A stretch of DNA of 64,000 bases, taken from positions 744,001 through 808,000 of the forward strand of contig NZ_FOUX01000003.1 of assembly GCF_900114995.1 (NCBI RefSeq). The letters are read 5' to 3'. Source of the DNA: Chitinophaga sp. YR627 (lineage in GTDB: Bacteria; Bacteroidota; Bacteroidia; Chitinophagales; Chitinophagaceae). A model generated the notes under the pieces. The model was not told the origin of the DNA, did no database searches, and saw nothing but the letters and a program-made list of their open reading frames with translations. Below, one piece after another: positions 8,537 through 17,457 of this stretch (positions are counted from its first letter, which is position 1; each line of letters opens with the position of its first letter). The position numbers and the translations under genes were made by a program.

Positions 8537-9619
8537 CTAGTCCTTGATATTAGCGAGAATGAAGGAAGCGAGGTCTTCTTCCAGCGTTGTTTTCAGTGTG
8601 CCGATGGTGGTCATGACCTGCTGGCATTGTACACGCTGTGAGATGATCGCTTTTTCATATGGCAGTGTAACCGCATCAAAAGAACTGATAGATGCCTGGA
8701 ACTGTTGCTGCAATTTAGTGTCGAGTGACAGGTTCTTTGCTGCTACCAGGTGATGCAGGGACTTACCGCTTTTACCCAGGAAAGTACCCATGTATACATC
8801 ATATGCACCTTTGATATTGTTTTTGAAGTCGATGGTGGAATTGCCGCTGAATGGAGATTCCACGATGTTAGGATCCTGTGCATCGAAAGGCTCTTTCATT
8901 TTACCTTCAGCTACTTCACCACAGATATCCGCAAGACCGGTAACCATTGCTGTGAATGCGCTTTGTTTGGTAGTATACGGCTGATTGCCTTTACCGGCAG
9001 CGAGTACTTTTGCACCATAGTTACCACCTGATGTGATCCAGCTGTCGCGCAGTTTGGTACAGGTGTTTTTCAGGTCGGTGGTCAGACTGGTGATATACTT
9101 CTTTTCACGGGTTGTAATGGAGGCAGCAGTTCTTGCGCCATTGGTGCCCCATAGTATATATTCGATCGGATGGTAACCTCTCAGTGACAGTGTGCTCAGT
9201 GATTCAATGTCAGCGATCTCCAGGTTATTGGCGCTTTTCAGCAGGGAGTCCATCTGTACGTAGTCAACCGGCCAGGTATCTATGTTTGGATCGTAGTTAT
9301 CGTCTTCCACAGGGCCGATGAGGTAACCTTCACATTGTTCCCAGGTACTGCGCATATCTTTCCAGGCGGTTTTAGCAGCTGTAAGATTGGCTTCTGTTGC
9401 ACTTGCATTCAGGGCTGTGACAATGTTGTTGAAATTGGCTGCTTTTGAGAGCAGGTCTTCATATCCAGGTATGGCGGTTTTGTTTACAAAATCCAGCAAT
9501 ACGGAGTCTTCAAGGCTTTGAAAGGATTGCTGGGAGTTATTGTTGTCGTCATCATTTTTGCTACAGGATGTAGCTACAGCGATGCAACCGGCAGCGAGGA
9601 GGAATACAAGTTTTTTCAT
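8537..9619 (-). CDS. Imelysin-family (peptidase M75) lipoprotein
   Basis: This is an imelysin/IrpA-type periplasmic-side protein of 360 residues. The signal ends in a lipobox (VATSC, Cys19) followed by a Lys/Asp/Asn-rich tether. The family signature GxHxxE is present as GYHPIE (G148, H150, E153). Members of the family (EfeO, IrpA, ICMP) are linked to iron uptake and bind metal rather than cleave peptides as far as is known. The gene is third in a four-gene operon with a porin-like barrel, a Rieske protein and a di-heme cytochrome, which suggests metal acquisition coupled to electron transfer. Confidence 0.9.
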   Translation of the reverse strand: MKKLVFLLAAGCIAVATSCSKNDDDNNNSQQSFQSLEDSVLLDFVNKTAIPGYEDLLSKAANFNNIVTALNASATEANLTAAKTAWKDMRSTWEQCEGYLIGPVEDDNYDPNIDTWPVDYVQMDSLLKSANNLEIADIESLSTLSLRGYHPIEYILWGTNGARTAASITTREKKYITSLTTDLKNTCTKLRDSWITSGGNYGAKVLAAGKGNQPYTTKQSAFTAMVTGLADICGEVAEGKMKEPFDAQDPNIVESPFSGNSTIDFKNNIKGAYDVYMGTFLGKSGKSLHHLVAAKNLSLDTKLQQQFQASISSFDAVTLPYEKAIISQRVQCQQVMTTIGTLKTTLEEDLASFILANIKD

Positions 9620-9630
9620 GTTGTTTTAGC

Positions 9631-10065
9631 TTATATATGGATAATTAAGTTGGAGGATATTATTTCTGTAGATAGCTGTGGCAGCGGTGTTTCAGCAGGA
9701 CCTTTCTTTACGTTGCCCTGTTTGTCATACTGACTGCCATGCAGACTGCAATAGTAACCGTTGCCGGTTGGTACAAGCTGGTTGTTGTGATGTGTACAGC
9801 GTAGTAAGAGTGCCTTGTAAGTATTGTCTGCATTCTTCTGTACAGCGATCTCATACTCGTAGTTCCTGGGGCTGATGATCTGTGCAGGCGCCGTATCAAA
9901 CAATGACAACGGCACTTCGATCCTGTTATCAGCAACAGTTGTTTTGAATCCTTTTGCTGTGGTACCGCATGATTCCAGGAAGTCAGCCATAGTGAGAGAT
10001 ACTGTGCCGAGCAGACAGATCTTACAGGTATCCTTCAGGAAGTTTCTTCTACTGTTAGTTTCCAT
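9631..10065 (-). CDS. Rieske [2Fe-2S] protein with Tat-like leader
   Basis: This is a 144-residue Rieske iron-sulfur protein. Cluster ligands are visible as C90-T-H92 and C106-S-L-H109-G. The N-terminus contains SRRNFLK, a twin-arginine signal pattern, and a Cys at 33 (LESC) might serve as a lipid anchor. No oxygenase or cytochrome b subunit is nearby, so it is a free-standing electron carrier rather than part of a bc1 complex. It lies 11 bases upstream of the imelysin gene. Electron transfer with the di-heme cytochrome of the same operon is an inference. Confidence 0.88.
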   Translation of the reverse strand: METNSRRNFLKDTCKICLLGTVSLTMADFLESCGTTAKGFKTTVADNRIEVPLSLFDTAPAQIISPRNYEYEIAVQKNADNTYKALLLRCTHHNNQLVPTGNGYYCSLHGSQYDKQGNVKKGPAETPLPQLSTEIISSNLIIHI

Positions 10066-10095
10066 GATGGTATGTTTATATGGAGGAGCAATAAA

Positions 10096-11364
10096 TCAGA
10101 ATGAATAGCCGATACCTACATTGAGCAGGCTGTTATTGGTGCGATAGGGTACACGTGCCGGACTGGGATTGATCACGAGATCAGGATTTTCATCGCCGGT
10201 GTGCATCACCCTTACATCTGCTTTCACGGTTACATTTGGAATGGGCAGATAGCTGAAACCTGCGATGATATGTTGTTGTTTTAATTTACCGTCATAGATA
10301 CCATTGGAAGGAATTTTACTATTCAGGTCTAACATTTCATATCGCGCGAAAACGTTGAACTGCTCGCCTGTTAATTTAGGGACCGTTTCGAAGATGTTAT
10401 ATGCCAGTTCTGCGTAAGCGCCATACATCAGCTTACTGATGTTGTTGGCATATGCCCTGTTTACGTCGCTGGCATCCGGCATGGAGATGATGCTGCCAAT
10501 TGCTTTTGCGGAGATCCCATTTCTGCTGTACATGATATTGGCTTCTCCCAGGTAAAGCGGTATACTGAAAGCACCGTGACTTAACTGCAAACTATCTGAT
10601 TTACGTGCATTCAGTCCGTTGGTACCGCCTGCGTAGGCAGATACCTGGAAACGGAAGTCCCGCCAGTAATACTGTAAGGAGGCGGTGACCGCCACATTAT
10701 TCGCGGAAGCGCCCATCCCTTCTGCCTTACCATCTATCAGACCCGTACCGTGTACAAAGGCTGCATCATTCAATCCGTTCAGGAGTGCAATGGAATAGTT
10801 TAGAGGTAGCCTTCTCAGACGACCATAGAAACCAACTCCCAGTTCGCGCCAGGTAGCGGGAATGATGAGTTGTTCGACAAGTGGTCTTTCTACGCCATTG
10901 AAGTTGACCGGCAGGTGATTTTCATTGAGGATACCGATGCGTGGTACGAACAGACCTGCAACGAGATACTGTCTGGGATTGAGGCTGAATTTGACATATG
11001 CCTGTTCCATAGAAAGCTCTCCCTGGAAGCCATTAGCGGGGCCACCGCCTGGTACTACTTTCGCATTCTCCAGTTCCATTTCGCTGAAGAAGGCAATTTT
11101 TGGTGTGAACTGATGTCCTACAAAGAGTACGACTCTTTCGAGTGTAGCCGTGGACATCTTTTCATTCATGTCCCGTTGATAGAAGGCGGAACCATAGCCG
11201 GATAGTACAGTTTTGTTTTTTGCGGCGCCTGCATGCAGGGAGTCTTCACCGGTGGAAATAACGAGTTGTTGAGCTGGTGTGAGTTGTTGTGCGTGAGCGA
11301 CGTGAAATGAAAGCAATAAGCTCCCTATAGCTGTCGCTAACAGCCTGCCATGTTGTAGTCCCAT
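10096..11364 (-). CDS. Outer-membrane porin-like beta-barrel protein
   Basis: This is a 422-residue predicted outer-membrane barrel with a signal peptide ending near AHAQ. It has alternating aromatic/hydrophobic strands throughout and a C-terminal aromatic end (GIGYSF). The pattern resembles phosphate-selective porin (OprP/O) relatives, but the substrate cannot be read from the sequence. It is the first gene of the minus-strand operon and is followed at 30 bases by the Rieske gene. It could let iron or another small solute reach the lipoproteins encoded downstream. No clear TAnnTTTG promoter box was found upstream. Confidence 0.75.
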   Translation of the reverse strand: MGLQHGRLLATAIGSLLLSFHVAHAQQLTPAQQLVISTGEDSLHAGAAKNKTVLSGYGSAFYQRDMNEKMSTATLERVVLFVGHQFTPKIAFFSEMELENAKVVPGGGPANGFQGELSMEQAYVKFSLNPRQYLVAGLFVPRIGILNENHLPVNFNGVERPLVEQLIIPATWRELGVGFYGRLRRLPLNYSIALLNGLNDAAFVHGTGLIDGKAEGMGASANNVAVTASLQYYWRDFRFQVSAYAGGTNGLNARKSDSLQLSHGAFSIPLYLGEANIMYSRNGISAKAIGSIISMPDASDVNRAYANNISKLMYGAYAELAYNIFETVPKLTGEQFNVFARYEMLDLNSKIPSNGIYDGKLKQQHIIAGFSYLPIPNVTVKADVRVMHTGDENPDLVINPSPARVPYRTNNSLLNVGIGYSF

Positions 11365-11561
11365 GATTTTGTTTTACGAATGCAAATCTCATGGTGAAAG
11401 GGCAGGGTCCGTTTACGCGGGACGGAAATAGAATGATCCAAAACGGAAAATTATTGTCTTGTAGTTGCAGAAAGAGGGGAAATATTAAAGGGAGCTTAAA
11501 ACGGCCTTAAAGCGGGCTTAAAGGAATCTGAAGGAAATCTGAACGACGTGAAATTAGATAA

Positions 11562-11598
11562 AAAAAAGATCGCATGTCAATGACGTGCGATCTTTTTT
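11562..11598 (-). terminator. Terminator after thiL
   Basis: AAAAAAGATCGCA (11562-11574) is complementary to TGCGATCTTTTTT (11586-11598), with an 11-base loop. On the minus strand the right-hand arm precedes a T-run, as expected for the end of the thiL transcript. The stretch from 11390 to 11560 has no gene. Confidence 0.8.
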
Positions 11599-11625
11599 GT
11601 TGATGGTTTTTAACCGATAAATTAT

Positions 11626-12660
11626 TTACTGCTGGAAAGCATTCCATCCCTGGGAAACAAGTTTGAATTTGTTGCCACCTTTTGTCAGGATGTGTGCACC
11701 TTCGCTGATATCGTCCATATAACCGATCACGCTGATCTGTTCTGACAGGACGATCTTATCGTGGTCTTCCTGTTTGATGGTGAACAGCAGTTCGTAATCT
11801 TCGCCTCCGCTCAATGCTGCCGCAGTAGGGTCCAGGCTGAATTTCAGCGCCAGTTCTTTTGTTTCGTTGGCAATAGGAATTTTATCCTCATAGAGTTTCA
11901 CACCGAGGTTGCTTTGTTTGCAGATATGCAGTATTTCAGAGCTGAGTCCATCACTCACATCCATCATGGAGGTAGGGTGGATATCCTGTTCTTCCAGGAA
12001 AGTGATGATATCGCGGCGTGCTTCCGGTTTGAGGAGGCGGCCGATCACATAGCTCTGGTTTTCCAGGTCAGGTTGTAACTGCGGACTTTCCAGGTAGATC
12101 TTCTTCTCTCTTTCGAGTATTGTCAGACCCAGGAAGGCGGCACCCAGATCGCCGGATACGCAAAGCAGATCGCCTTTTTGTGCAGTGGAGCGTTTTACGA
12201 ATTTGTCAGGAGCTACTTCACCGATAGCAGTGATGCTGATGATAAAGCCTTTCTGAGAAGAGGAAGTATCTCCACCTATCAGGTCTACGCCGTATTTCTC
12301 ACAGGCTGCATAAACGCCTTCATAGAATTCGTTCAGGGCATCTACGGAGAAGCGGTTGCTGAATGCAATGCTTACGGTGATCTGTGTAGGTGTTGCGTTC
12401 ATGGCATAAATGTCGGAGAGGTTTACTATGACAGATTTATAACCCAGGTGTTTGAGCGGGGTATACATCAGGTCAAAGTGAATACCTTCAACGAGCATGT
12501 CAGTGGAAATAACTGTCTGACGGCCGAAATGATCAATGACAGCTGCATCGTCGCCTACTCCGAGGATGGTGCTTGCCTGTTGGATTTCGATATTTTTTGT
12601 AAGGAGTTCAATCAGTCCGAACTCCCCTAAGGAATTAATCTCTGTTCTTTCGTCACTCAT
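11626..12660 (-). CDS. thiL: Thiamine-monophosphate kinase
   Basis: ThiL phosphorylates thiamine phosphate to the cofactor thiamine diphosphate using ATP. The 344-residue protein shows the PurM/ThiL-fold motifs GVGDDAAVI, STDMLVEGIHFD (metal and substrate site), GGDTSSS, MDVSDGLSSEI and GGEDYELLF. It lies 12 bases downstream of the inositol-monophosphatase gene, so the two form an operon. Other thiamine genes are absent from the window. A terminator hairpin follows. Confidence 0.96.
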   Translation of the reverse strand: MSDERTEINSLGEFGLIELLTKNIEIQQASTILGVGDDAAVIDHFGRQTVISTDMLVEGIHFDLMYTPLKHLGYKSVIVNLSDIYAMNATPTQITVSIAFSNRFSVDALNEFYEGVYAACEKYGVDLIGGDTSSSQKGFIISITAIGEVAPDKFVKRSTAQKGDLLCVSGDLGAAFLGLTILEREKKIYLESPQLQPDLENQSYVIGRLLKPEARRDIITFLEEQDIHPTSMMDVSDGLSSEILHICKQSNLGVKLYEDKIPIANETKELALKFSLDPTAAALSGGEDYELLFTIKQEDHDKIVLSEQISVIGYMDDISEGAHILTKGGNKFKLVSQGWNAFQQ

Positions 12661-12672
12661 GGTGTATGAAGA

Positions 12673-13446
12673 TTAGTATTTACCGTTAACGATATCTACC
12701 AGCGGCTCGTGGATCAGGCCATTGGTGGCTATCAGCGTACGCTGGTATGGAGAGTAGCGGTTGCCTTTGAAGTCAGTTACTTTACCACCAGCTTCTTCTA
12801 CCATCAGGAAACCGGCAGCGGCATCCCATGGGTTAAGGCTGTGTTCGTAATAACCGTCAAAGCGACCGGTAGCTACCCAGCAAAGATCAATGGCAGCAGA
12901 ACCGAGACGGCGTACTGGCTGACCTTGCTTTACGAAGTACTCAAACACTTCGATCGGGCTATGAGTATATTCACCCCAGGTATACGGGAAGCCGGTTACC
13001 ATGCAGGCTTTGTTCATTTCTGCTTTTGATGATACGCGGATGCGTTTGTCATTCAGGTAAGCACCCTGTCCTTTTTCAGCAAAGAAGAACTCGTTCAGGA
13101 ATGGATTGTAGACAGCACCCAGGATCATTTCACCGTCCTGCTCTACGCCGATAGACACGCAGCAGATGGGAATGCCATGCGCAAAGTTAACCGTACCATC
13201 CAGCGGGTCGATGATCCACTTGACATTGGAGTCAGTGACCAGTTCTCCGGATTCTTCGCTCAAAATAAAGTGCTGGGGAAAGTTTTCCCTGATCACACTG
13301 AAAATCGCCGTTTCTGCATTCTTATCGGCTTCGGTAACGAGGTCATTCACTGAACTTTTGCTGGTTACCTCAAAAGAGCCGTTAAAGTATTGCTGTAGAA
13401 CATCTCCGCCGGCTTTTGTTGCTTTGAGTAGGGTAGCTTTTAACAT
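12673..13446 (-). CDS. suhB: Inositol-monophosphatase family protein
   Basis: This is a Mg-dependent, Li-sensitive-type phosphatase of 257 residues. Metal-site motifs are EESGE, IDPLDGTVNFAHG and, near the C-terminus, WDAAAGFLMVEEAGG. Substrates could be inositol-1-phosphate or a related sugar phosphate; the SuhB role in rRNA antitermination is known in enterobacteria and is not assumed here. The start is placed at the ATG ending at 13446 because a -7 box (TACCTTTGC on the minus strand) lies immediately upstream. An in-frame ATG at 13482 would put that box inside the gene. It is the first gene of the operon with thiL. Confidence 0.9.
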   Translation of the reverse strand: MLKATLLKATKAGGDVLQQYFNGSFEVTSKSSVNDLVTEADKNAETAIFSVIRENFPQHFILSEESGELVTDSNVKWIIDPLDGTVNFAHGIPICCVSIGVEQDGEMILGAVYNPFLNEFFFAEKGQGAYLNDKRIRVSSKAEMNKACMVTGFPYTWGEYTHSPIEVFEYFVKQGQPVRRLGSAAIDLCWVATGRFDGYYEHSLNPWDAAAGFLMVEEAGGKVTDFKGNRYSPYQRTLIATNGLIHEPLVDIVNGKY

Positions 13447-13449
13447 GGG

Positions 13450-13458
13450 GCAAAGGTA
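13450..13458 (-). promoter_or_regulatory. -7 promoter box, nearly abutting the suhB start
   Basis: The minus strand reads TACCTTTGC, a match to the Bacteroidota TAnnTTTG(C) box, ending 3 bases before the ATG. Transcription would start at or just inside the start codon, suggesting a leaderless mRNA. No convincing -33 TTTG was found. Confidence 0.55.
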
Positions 13459-13569
13459 CGCGGGAATTTTTTTTCTAACCATATCGTTTTTGTTAATATG
13501 TTTGTGTAAGATTGCCAGTGGTGAAATACTACTGATTCAAATTCCGGCCGTCGCAATCTAAAATCGGCG

Positions 13570-13578
13570 TATTTTTGC
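13570..13578 (+). promoter_or_regulatory. -7 promoter box of the GH3-family gene
   Basis: TATTTTTGC matches TAnnTTTG(C). It lies 26 bases before the ATG at 13605, and an AGAAGGA ribosome-site-like sequence lies between. The -33 element is not clear. Confidence 0.55.
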
Positions 13579-13604
13579 AGCTAATAAATGAGAAGGAAAA
13601 TTAA

Positions 13605-15137
13605 ATGGCCATTTTAGGTAATCTTATATCCAGGTCACTGCGCATCAGGAAGAAATTCACATTTAAGTTAGGGACACCCCGCCAATACCAACTACAGGTA
13701 TTAAGGAGATTGCTGGGGAAGGCGAAGGACACGCAGTTTGGACAGCATTACAAATTCCAGGAAATCCTGAACAGTCCCAATATCACGGCTCAGTACCGTT
13801 CTACCATACCGGTGCATAACTATAACAAGATGCATGCTGAGTGGTGGCATAAGTGTCTGGAGGGACAGGCAAACGTGAGCTGGCCTGAAAAGATCAAATA
13901 CTTTGCGCTGAGCTCCGGTACGTCGGAGTCGGCCAGTAAACATATTCCGGTTACCAGGGATATGCTGAAAAACGTCAAGAAAGTGGGCGTAAAGCAGCTG
14001 TATTCCATGGCTAACTTCAATATTCCTCCCAAGTCCTTTACGAAAGGTATCCTGATGCTGGGTGGTACTACCGCCCTCTACGAAAAAGGTGACTACTACG
14101 AAGGAGACATGAGCGGTATCCAGGCGAAGAACATTCCGCGCTGGTTCAGACGTTTCTATAAGCCGGGAGGTAACATCTCCAGGAAGCCGAACTGGGAGCA
14201 GCGTATCAAGCTGATCGTTCGTAAGGCGAAACAATGGGACGTAGGAACAGTATGTGGTGTGCCTGCATGGGTACAGATCGTATTAGCCGAGATCATCAAG
14301 TATCACGGTGTAAAGAACATTCATGAGATATGGCCGAACCTGGCTGTATATATCCATGGTGGGGTATCTTTTGAGCCTTACCGTGACAGTTTCCAGAAAT
14401 TACTGGGTAAACCGATCAACTTCATCGAAACTTACATGGCTTCCGAAGGTTCTTTCGGTTTCCAGGCAAGACCAGGTGTACGTGGCATCAAGCTGGTGCT
14501 GAATACCGGTATCTTCTATGAGTTTATTCCTTTCAACGAGGAAAACTTTACTGCTGATGGCGAAGTGAAGCCTAATCCAAAGGCTTACATGATCCATGAA
14601 GTAGTGGAAGATGTTGAGTATGCAGTCATGCTGTCTACCTGTGCAGGTGCATGGCGTTACCTCATCGGTGATGTGGTGAAGTTCACTTCTGTAAAAGAAC
14701 ATGAGATCGTGATCGTGGGTCGTACAAAACAGTTCCTCAGCCTTTGCGGAGAACACATGAGTATCGATAACATGAACAAGGCGATCGATATGGTGCAGAA
14801 GAAGATGGGTATTACTATCAGAGAATTCACCGTAGCAGGTTTCCCGTATGACGGATTGTTTGCACACCGCTGGTACATCGGTACGGATGATGTGAATGTA
14901 GACAGTAACCGTGTACGTGAGATCATCGATCAGACACTCAGTGAAGTGAACGATGACTACGCAGTGGAAAGAACTTCCGCCCTGAAAGAGCTGTTCGTAG
15001 AAGTATTGCCGAATGAAGTATTCATCGACTATATGAGAGCGAAAGGTAAGGAAGGTGCGATGAATAAGTTCCCACGTGTATTGAAAGGCGACAAGCTGAA
15101 AGACTGGGAACAGTTCCTGAGCGTGAAGTCAGTTTAA
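13605..15137 (+). CDS. GH3-family acyl-adenylating enzyme
   Basis: This is a bacterial member of the GH3 (auxin-responsive) family, 510 residues. Plant GH3 enzymes adenylate a carboxylic acid and join it to an amino acid. The three ATP/AMP-binding motifs of the family are visible: SSGTSESASKHIP, YMASEGSFGFQ and YLIGDVVKFT. The bacterial substrate is unknown. The gene stands alone, with its own -7 box and a terminator after it; the next gene is a LysE-family exporter. It is a confident family call but not a confident function. Confidence 0.9.
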   Translation: MAILGNLISRSLRIRKKFTFKLGTPRQYQLQVLRRLLGKAKDTQFGQHYKFQEILNSPNITAQYRSTIPVHNYNKMHAEWWHKCLEGQANVSWPEKIKYFALSSGTSESASKHIPVTRDMLKNVKKVGVKQLYSMANFNIPPKSFTKGILMLGGTTALYEKGDYYEGDMSGIQAKNIPRWFRRFYKPGGNISRKPNWEQRIKLIVRKAKQWDVGTVCGVPAWVQIVLAEIIKYHGVKNIHEIWPNLAVYIHGGVSFEPYRDSFQKLLGKPINFIETYMASEGSFGFQARPGVRGIKLVLNTGIFYEFIPFNEENFTADGEVKPNPKAYMIHEVVEDVEYAVMLSTCAGAWRYLIGDVVKFTSVKEHEIVIVGRTKQFLSLCGEHMSIDNMNKAIDMVQKKMGITIREFTVAGFPYDGLFAHRWYIGTDDVNVDSNRVREIIDQTLSEVNDDYAVERTSALKELFVEVLPNEVFIDYMRAKGKEGAMNKFPRVLKGDKLKDWEQFLSVKSV

Positions 15138-15167
15138 GAATTTTAACGATTTTATTAATAAAAAGAT

Positions 15168-15201
15168 GGGTAACTTTCAGCAATTAAAGTTACCCTTTTT
15201 T
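15168..15201 (+). terminator. Terminator after the GH3-family gene
   Basis: GGGTAACTTT (15168-15177) and AAAGTTACCC (15186-15195) pair around an 8-base loop and are followed by TTTTTT. Confidence 0.85.
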
Positions 15202-15249
15202 ATTACTAAGGATAGCCGTAAGAGTAACGGCAACGGAATTTTGTAGCGC

Positions 15250-15891
15250 ATGATAGCAGCACTGGCAGCGGGCATGGTGTTGGGCCTCTTTCTATCAATA
15301 TCGGTAGGTCCTGTCATCTTTGCCATTATAAAGTATAGTATCAACAACGGTTTTAAGGCAGGGGTCAGCTTCGCTTTGGGAGTGTCATTCAGTGATATCT
15401 TTTTTGTACTGACGGGCAATCTGGCTACGTCTTTCATCACCGGTCTTGAAGAATACAAACAATATATCGGCATCGTTGGAGGTATTCTCCTGGTATGCAT
15501 GGGAGTCTATGGCCTTTTCTTTAAAAAGGTCACGATCAGTACGGGAGACGAGCGTCCTGAAATGTTCCGCACACATGATTATCTGAAAATATGGCTGGCC
15601 GGTTTCCTGATGAACACGCTGAATCCGGGTGTGATCATCTTCTGGCTGGGAGTATGTGTGGCCAACAGTTCTACGACTGTAGGGCACCGCGTGGTGATGT
15701 ACCTGACCTGTCTGGCCTGGGTATTGTCTACCGATGTACTGAAGGTATTCGTAGCTGATAAGATCAGGCATAAGCTGACACTAAGCAATGTAGTATGGCT
15801 GAATAAGATCGCCGGGGTGAGTCTGATCGTGTTTGGGGTGATATTGTTGTATAAGGTGTTGATTGATCCGGCAGCTATTACAGGACATTAA
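15250..15891 (+). CDS. LysE-family exporter
   Basis: This is a LysE/RhtB-type inner-membrane exporter of 213 residues with about six hydrophobic segments. The N-terminal MVLGLFLSISVGPVIF is the family signature region, and GFLMNTLNPGVIIFWLG matches the conserved NP-containing helix. Known members export amino acids or small metabolites; the cargo is not predictable. It has its own upstream gap after a terminator and is followed by a second hairpin, so it is probably monocistronic. Confidence 0.88.
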   Translation: MIAALAAGMVLGLFLSISVGPVIFAIIKYSINNGFKAGVSFALGVSFSDIFFVLTGNLATSFITGLEEYKQYIGIVGGILLVCMGVYGLFFKKVTISTGDERPEMFRTHDYLKIWLAGFLMNTLNPGVIIFWLGVCVANSSTTVGHRVVMYLTCLAWVLSTDVLKVFVADKIRHKLTLSNVVWLNKIAGVSLIVFGVILLYKVLIDPAAITGH

Positions 15892-15914
15892 TACAAAGAC
15901 ATGTATATAAAAAG

Positions 15915-15948
15915 AAAAGCCATTCATACGAATGGCTTTTTCTTTTTT
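15915..15948. terminator. Bidirectional terminator between lysE-like gene and korB
   Basis: AAAAGCCATTC (15915-15925) and GAATGGCTTTT (15930-15940) pair around ATAC and are followed by a T-rich run. It lies between convergent genes. Confidence 0.85.
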
Positions 15949-15967
15949 ATTGGTGGTGGTAATTAAC

Positions 15968-17002
15968 CTATCTGATGGTCCAGGTTTCTTTACCTGCCAG
16001 TAATTTATCCAGATCGCCGGGGCCTTTTTTAGCCAGTGCGTCTTCTGTCTGGAAGTTCAGCTGATCTTCGTAAGTAGGACGGAAAGCCTGATAGAACACG
16101 CCGAAAGGACGTGGCAGGTGGCCTTCGATGCGAGGATCGTCGAACATGCGGGTAAGGATCTGTGCTTTATAGAAATCTCTCTCATCATGAATCCAGAGGT
16201 CTTCAGCGCTATATTCGCCACCCAGTTCCACCACAACCGGTTTTAAACCGTCCAGGCGGATCCCTTTATTCTTCTGTGCACCAAAGATCAATGGCTGACC
16301 TTGCTCTACCATGATGGTTTCTTCCAGTTTGCTGCCTTTTTCAGTAAAGACCTCAAATGCACCATCGTTGAAGATGTTACAGTTCTGGTAGATCTCCAGG
16401 AAGGAAGCACCTTTATGTGCATGGCTGCGTTTCAGCATTTCCTGCAGGTGTTTCGGATCACGGTCCATACTGCGGGCGATGAAGGTAGCATCTGCTCCCA
16501 GTGCCAGCGCCAGCGGATTGAACGGATGGTCGATACTGCCGAAAGGAGTGGACTTGGTCACTTTGTTCTCTTCTGAGGTAGGAGAGTACTGACCTTTCGT
16601 CAAACCATAGATCTGGTTATTGAACAGCATCACGTTGAGATCGAAGTTACGGCGCAGCAGGTGGATAGTATGGTTACCCCCGATAGAGAGACCGTCACCA
16701 TCACCGGTTACAACCCAAACGCTCAGTTCGGGACGTACGGCTTTCAGGCCGGAAGCGATAGCAGTAGCACGGCCATGGATGGAGTGCATACCGTAAGTGT
16801 TCATATAATAAGGGAAACGTGAGGAGCAGCCGATACCGGATACGATCACAATATTCTCCTTAGGAATGCCCAGACCGGGCATAATGGTCTGTACTTGTTT
16901 TAATATAGAGTAGTCTCCACAACCTGGGCACCAGCGTACTTCCTGGTCCGTTGCAAAATCCTTCGCCGTTAACGTCTGCGGAGCTATAGTAGCTGTTGAC
17001 AT
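15968..17002 (-). CDS. korB: 2-oxoacid:ferredoxin oxidoreductase, beta subunit
   Basis: This is the thiamine-diphosphate-binding beta subunit, 344 residues, of a 2-oxoglutarate or related 2-oxoacid:ferredoxin oxidoreductase. Motifs are WCPGCGDYSIL (Cys25, Cys28) and the ThDP-binding GDGDGLSIGGNH followed by NNQIYGLTKGQYSPTS. The partner alpha/gamma subunit would normally sit directly upstream in the same operon. Here the upstream neighbour is an AhpD-like gene, so the alpha gene must be elsewhere or absent. The exact oxoacid is not determined from the sequence. Confidence 0.92.
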   Translation of the reverse strand: MSTATIAPQTLTAKDFATDQEVRWCPGCGDYSILKQVQTIMPGLGIPKENIVIVSGIGCSSRFPYYMNTYGMHSIHGRATAIASGLKAVRPELSVWVVTGDGDGLSIGGNHTIHLLRRNFDLNVMLFNNQIYGLTKGQYSPTSEENKVTKSTPFGSIDHPFNPLALALGADATFIARSMDRDPKHLQEMLKRSHAHKGASFLEIYQNCNIFNDGAFEVFTEKGSKLEETIMVEQGQPLIFGAQKNKGIRLDGLKPVVVELGGEYSAEDLWIHDERDFYKAQILTRMFDDPRIEGHLPRPFGVFYQAFRPTYEDQLNFQTEDALAKKGPGDLDKLLAGKETWTIR

Positions 17003-17036
17003 CTGAATGTTTTAAAGAAAAAGAAAAAAACGGTGG

Positions 17037-17045
17037 GCAAAGTTA
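17037..17045 (-). promoter_or_regulatory. -7 promoter box upstream of korB
   Basis: The minus strand reads TAACTTTGC, a full TAnnTTTGC match, 34 bases before the korB ATG. Its presence shows that korB can be transcribed separately from the AhpD-like gene. Confidence 0.6.
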
Positions 17046-17103
17046 CGAATTGTTACTCTTCGCGGTTTACGCAAAAAGGAATACTTCTGTTTCCCCCTTT
17101 TAT

Positions 17104-17457
17104 TTATGCCTGTTCCTGTTGCTGTAATGCTTCCCAGTATTCGGCTGCTCTTCTGGTGTGTGGTATCACTATAGTACCGCCAACAATATTAGCTACGGCA
17201 AAGATCTCATACATTTCTTCTGTAGTAATGCCCTGTTCGTGGCATTTTCCCAGGTGATATTTGATACAGTCATCGCAACGGAGCACCATTGATGAAACCA
17301 ATCCCAGCATTTCCTTCACTTTGGTGCTCAACGCGCCCTCAGCGTAAGTATTCGTATCAAGGTTAAATAAACGGTTAATGACCTTATTCTGTTTTCCCAG
17401 GATTACCTCGTTCATTTTGGCGCGGTAATCATTAAAAGCTTGTATCTCGTCTGCCAT
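17104..17457 (-). CDS. AhpD-like / carboxymuconolactone-decarboxylase family protein
   Basis: This is an all-helical CMD-fold protein of 117 residues. It carries the redox motif CDDCIKYH (C61, C64, H68), which matches the CxxC-xxx-H of AhpD-type disulfide reductases rather than true carboxymuconolactone decarboxylases. No alkyl hydroperoxide reductase gene is adjacent. A function in peroxide defence or thiol redox chemistry is inferred. A TATATTTG box (minus strand, 17499-17506) lies upstream. Confidence 0.88.
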   Translation of the reverse strand: MADEIQAFNDYRAKMNEVILGKQNKVINRLFNLDTNTYAEGALSTKVKEMLGLVSSMVLRCDDCIKYHLGKCHEQGITTEEMYEIFAVANIVGGTIVIPHTRRAAEYWEALQQQEQA

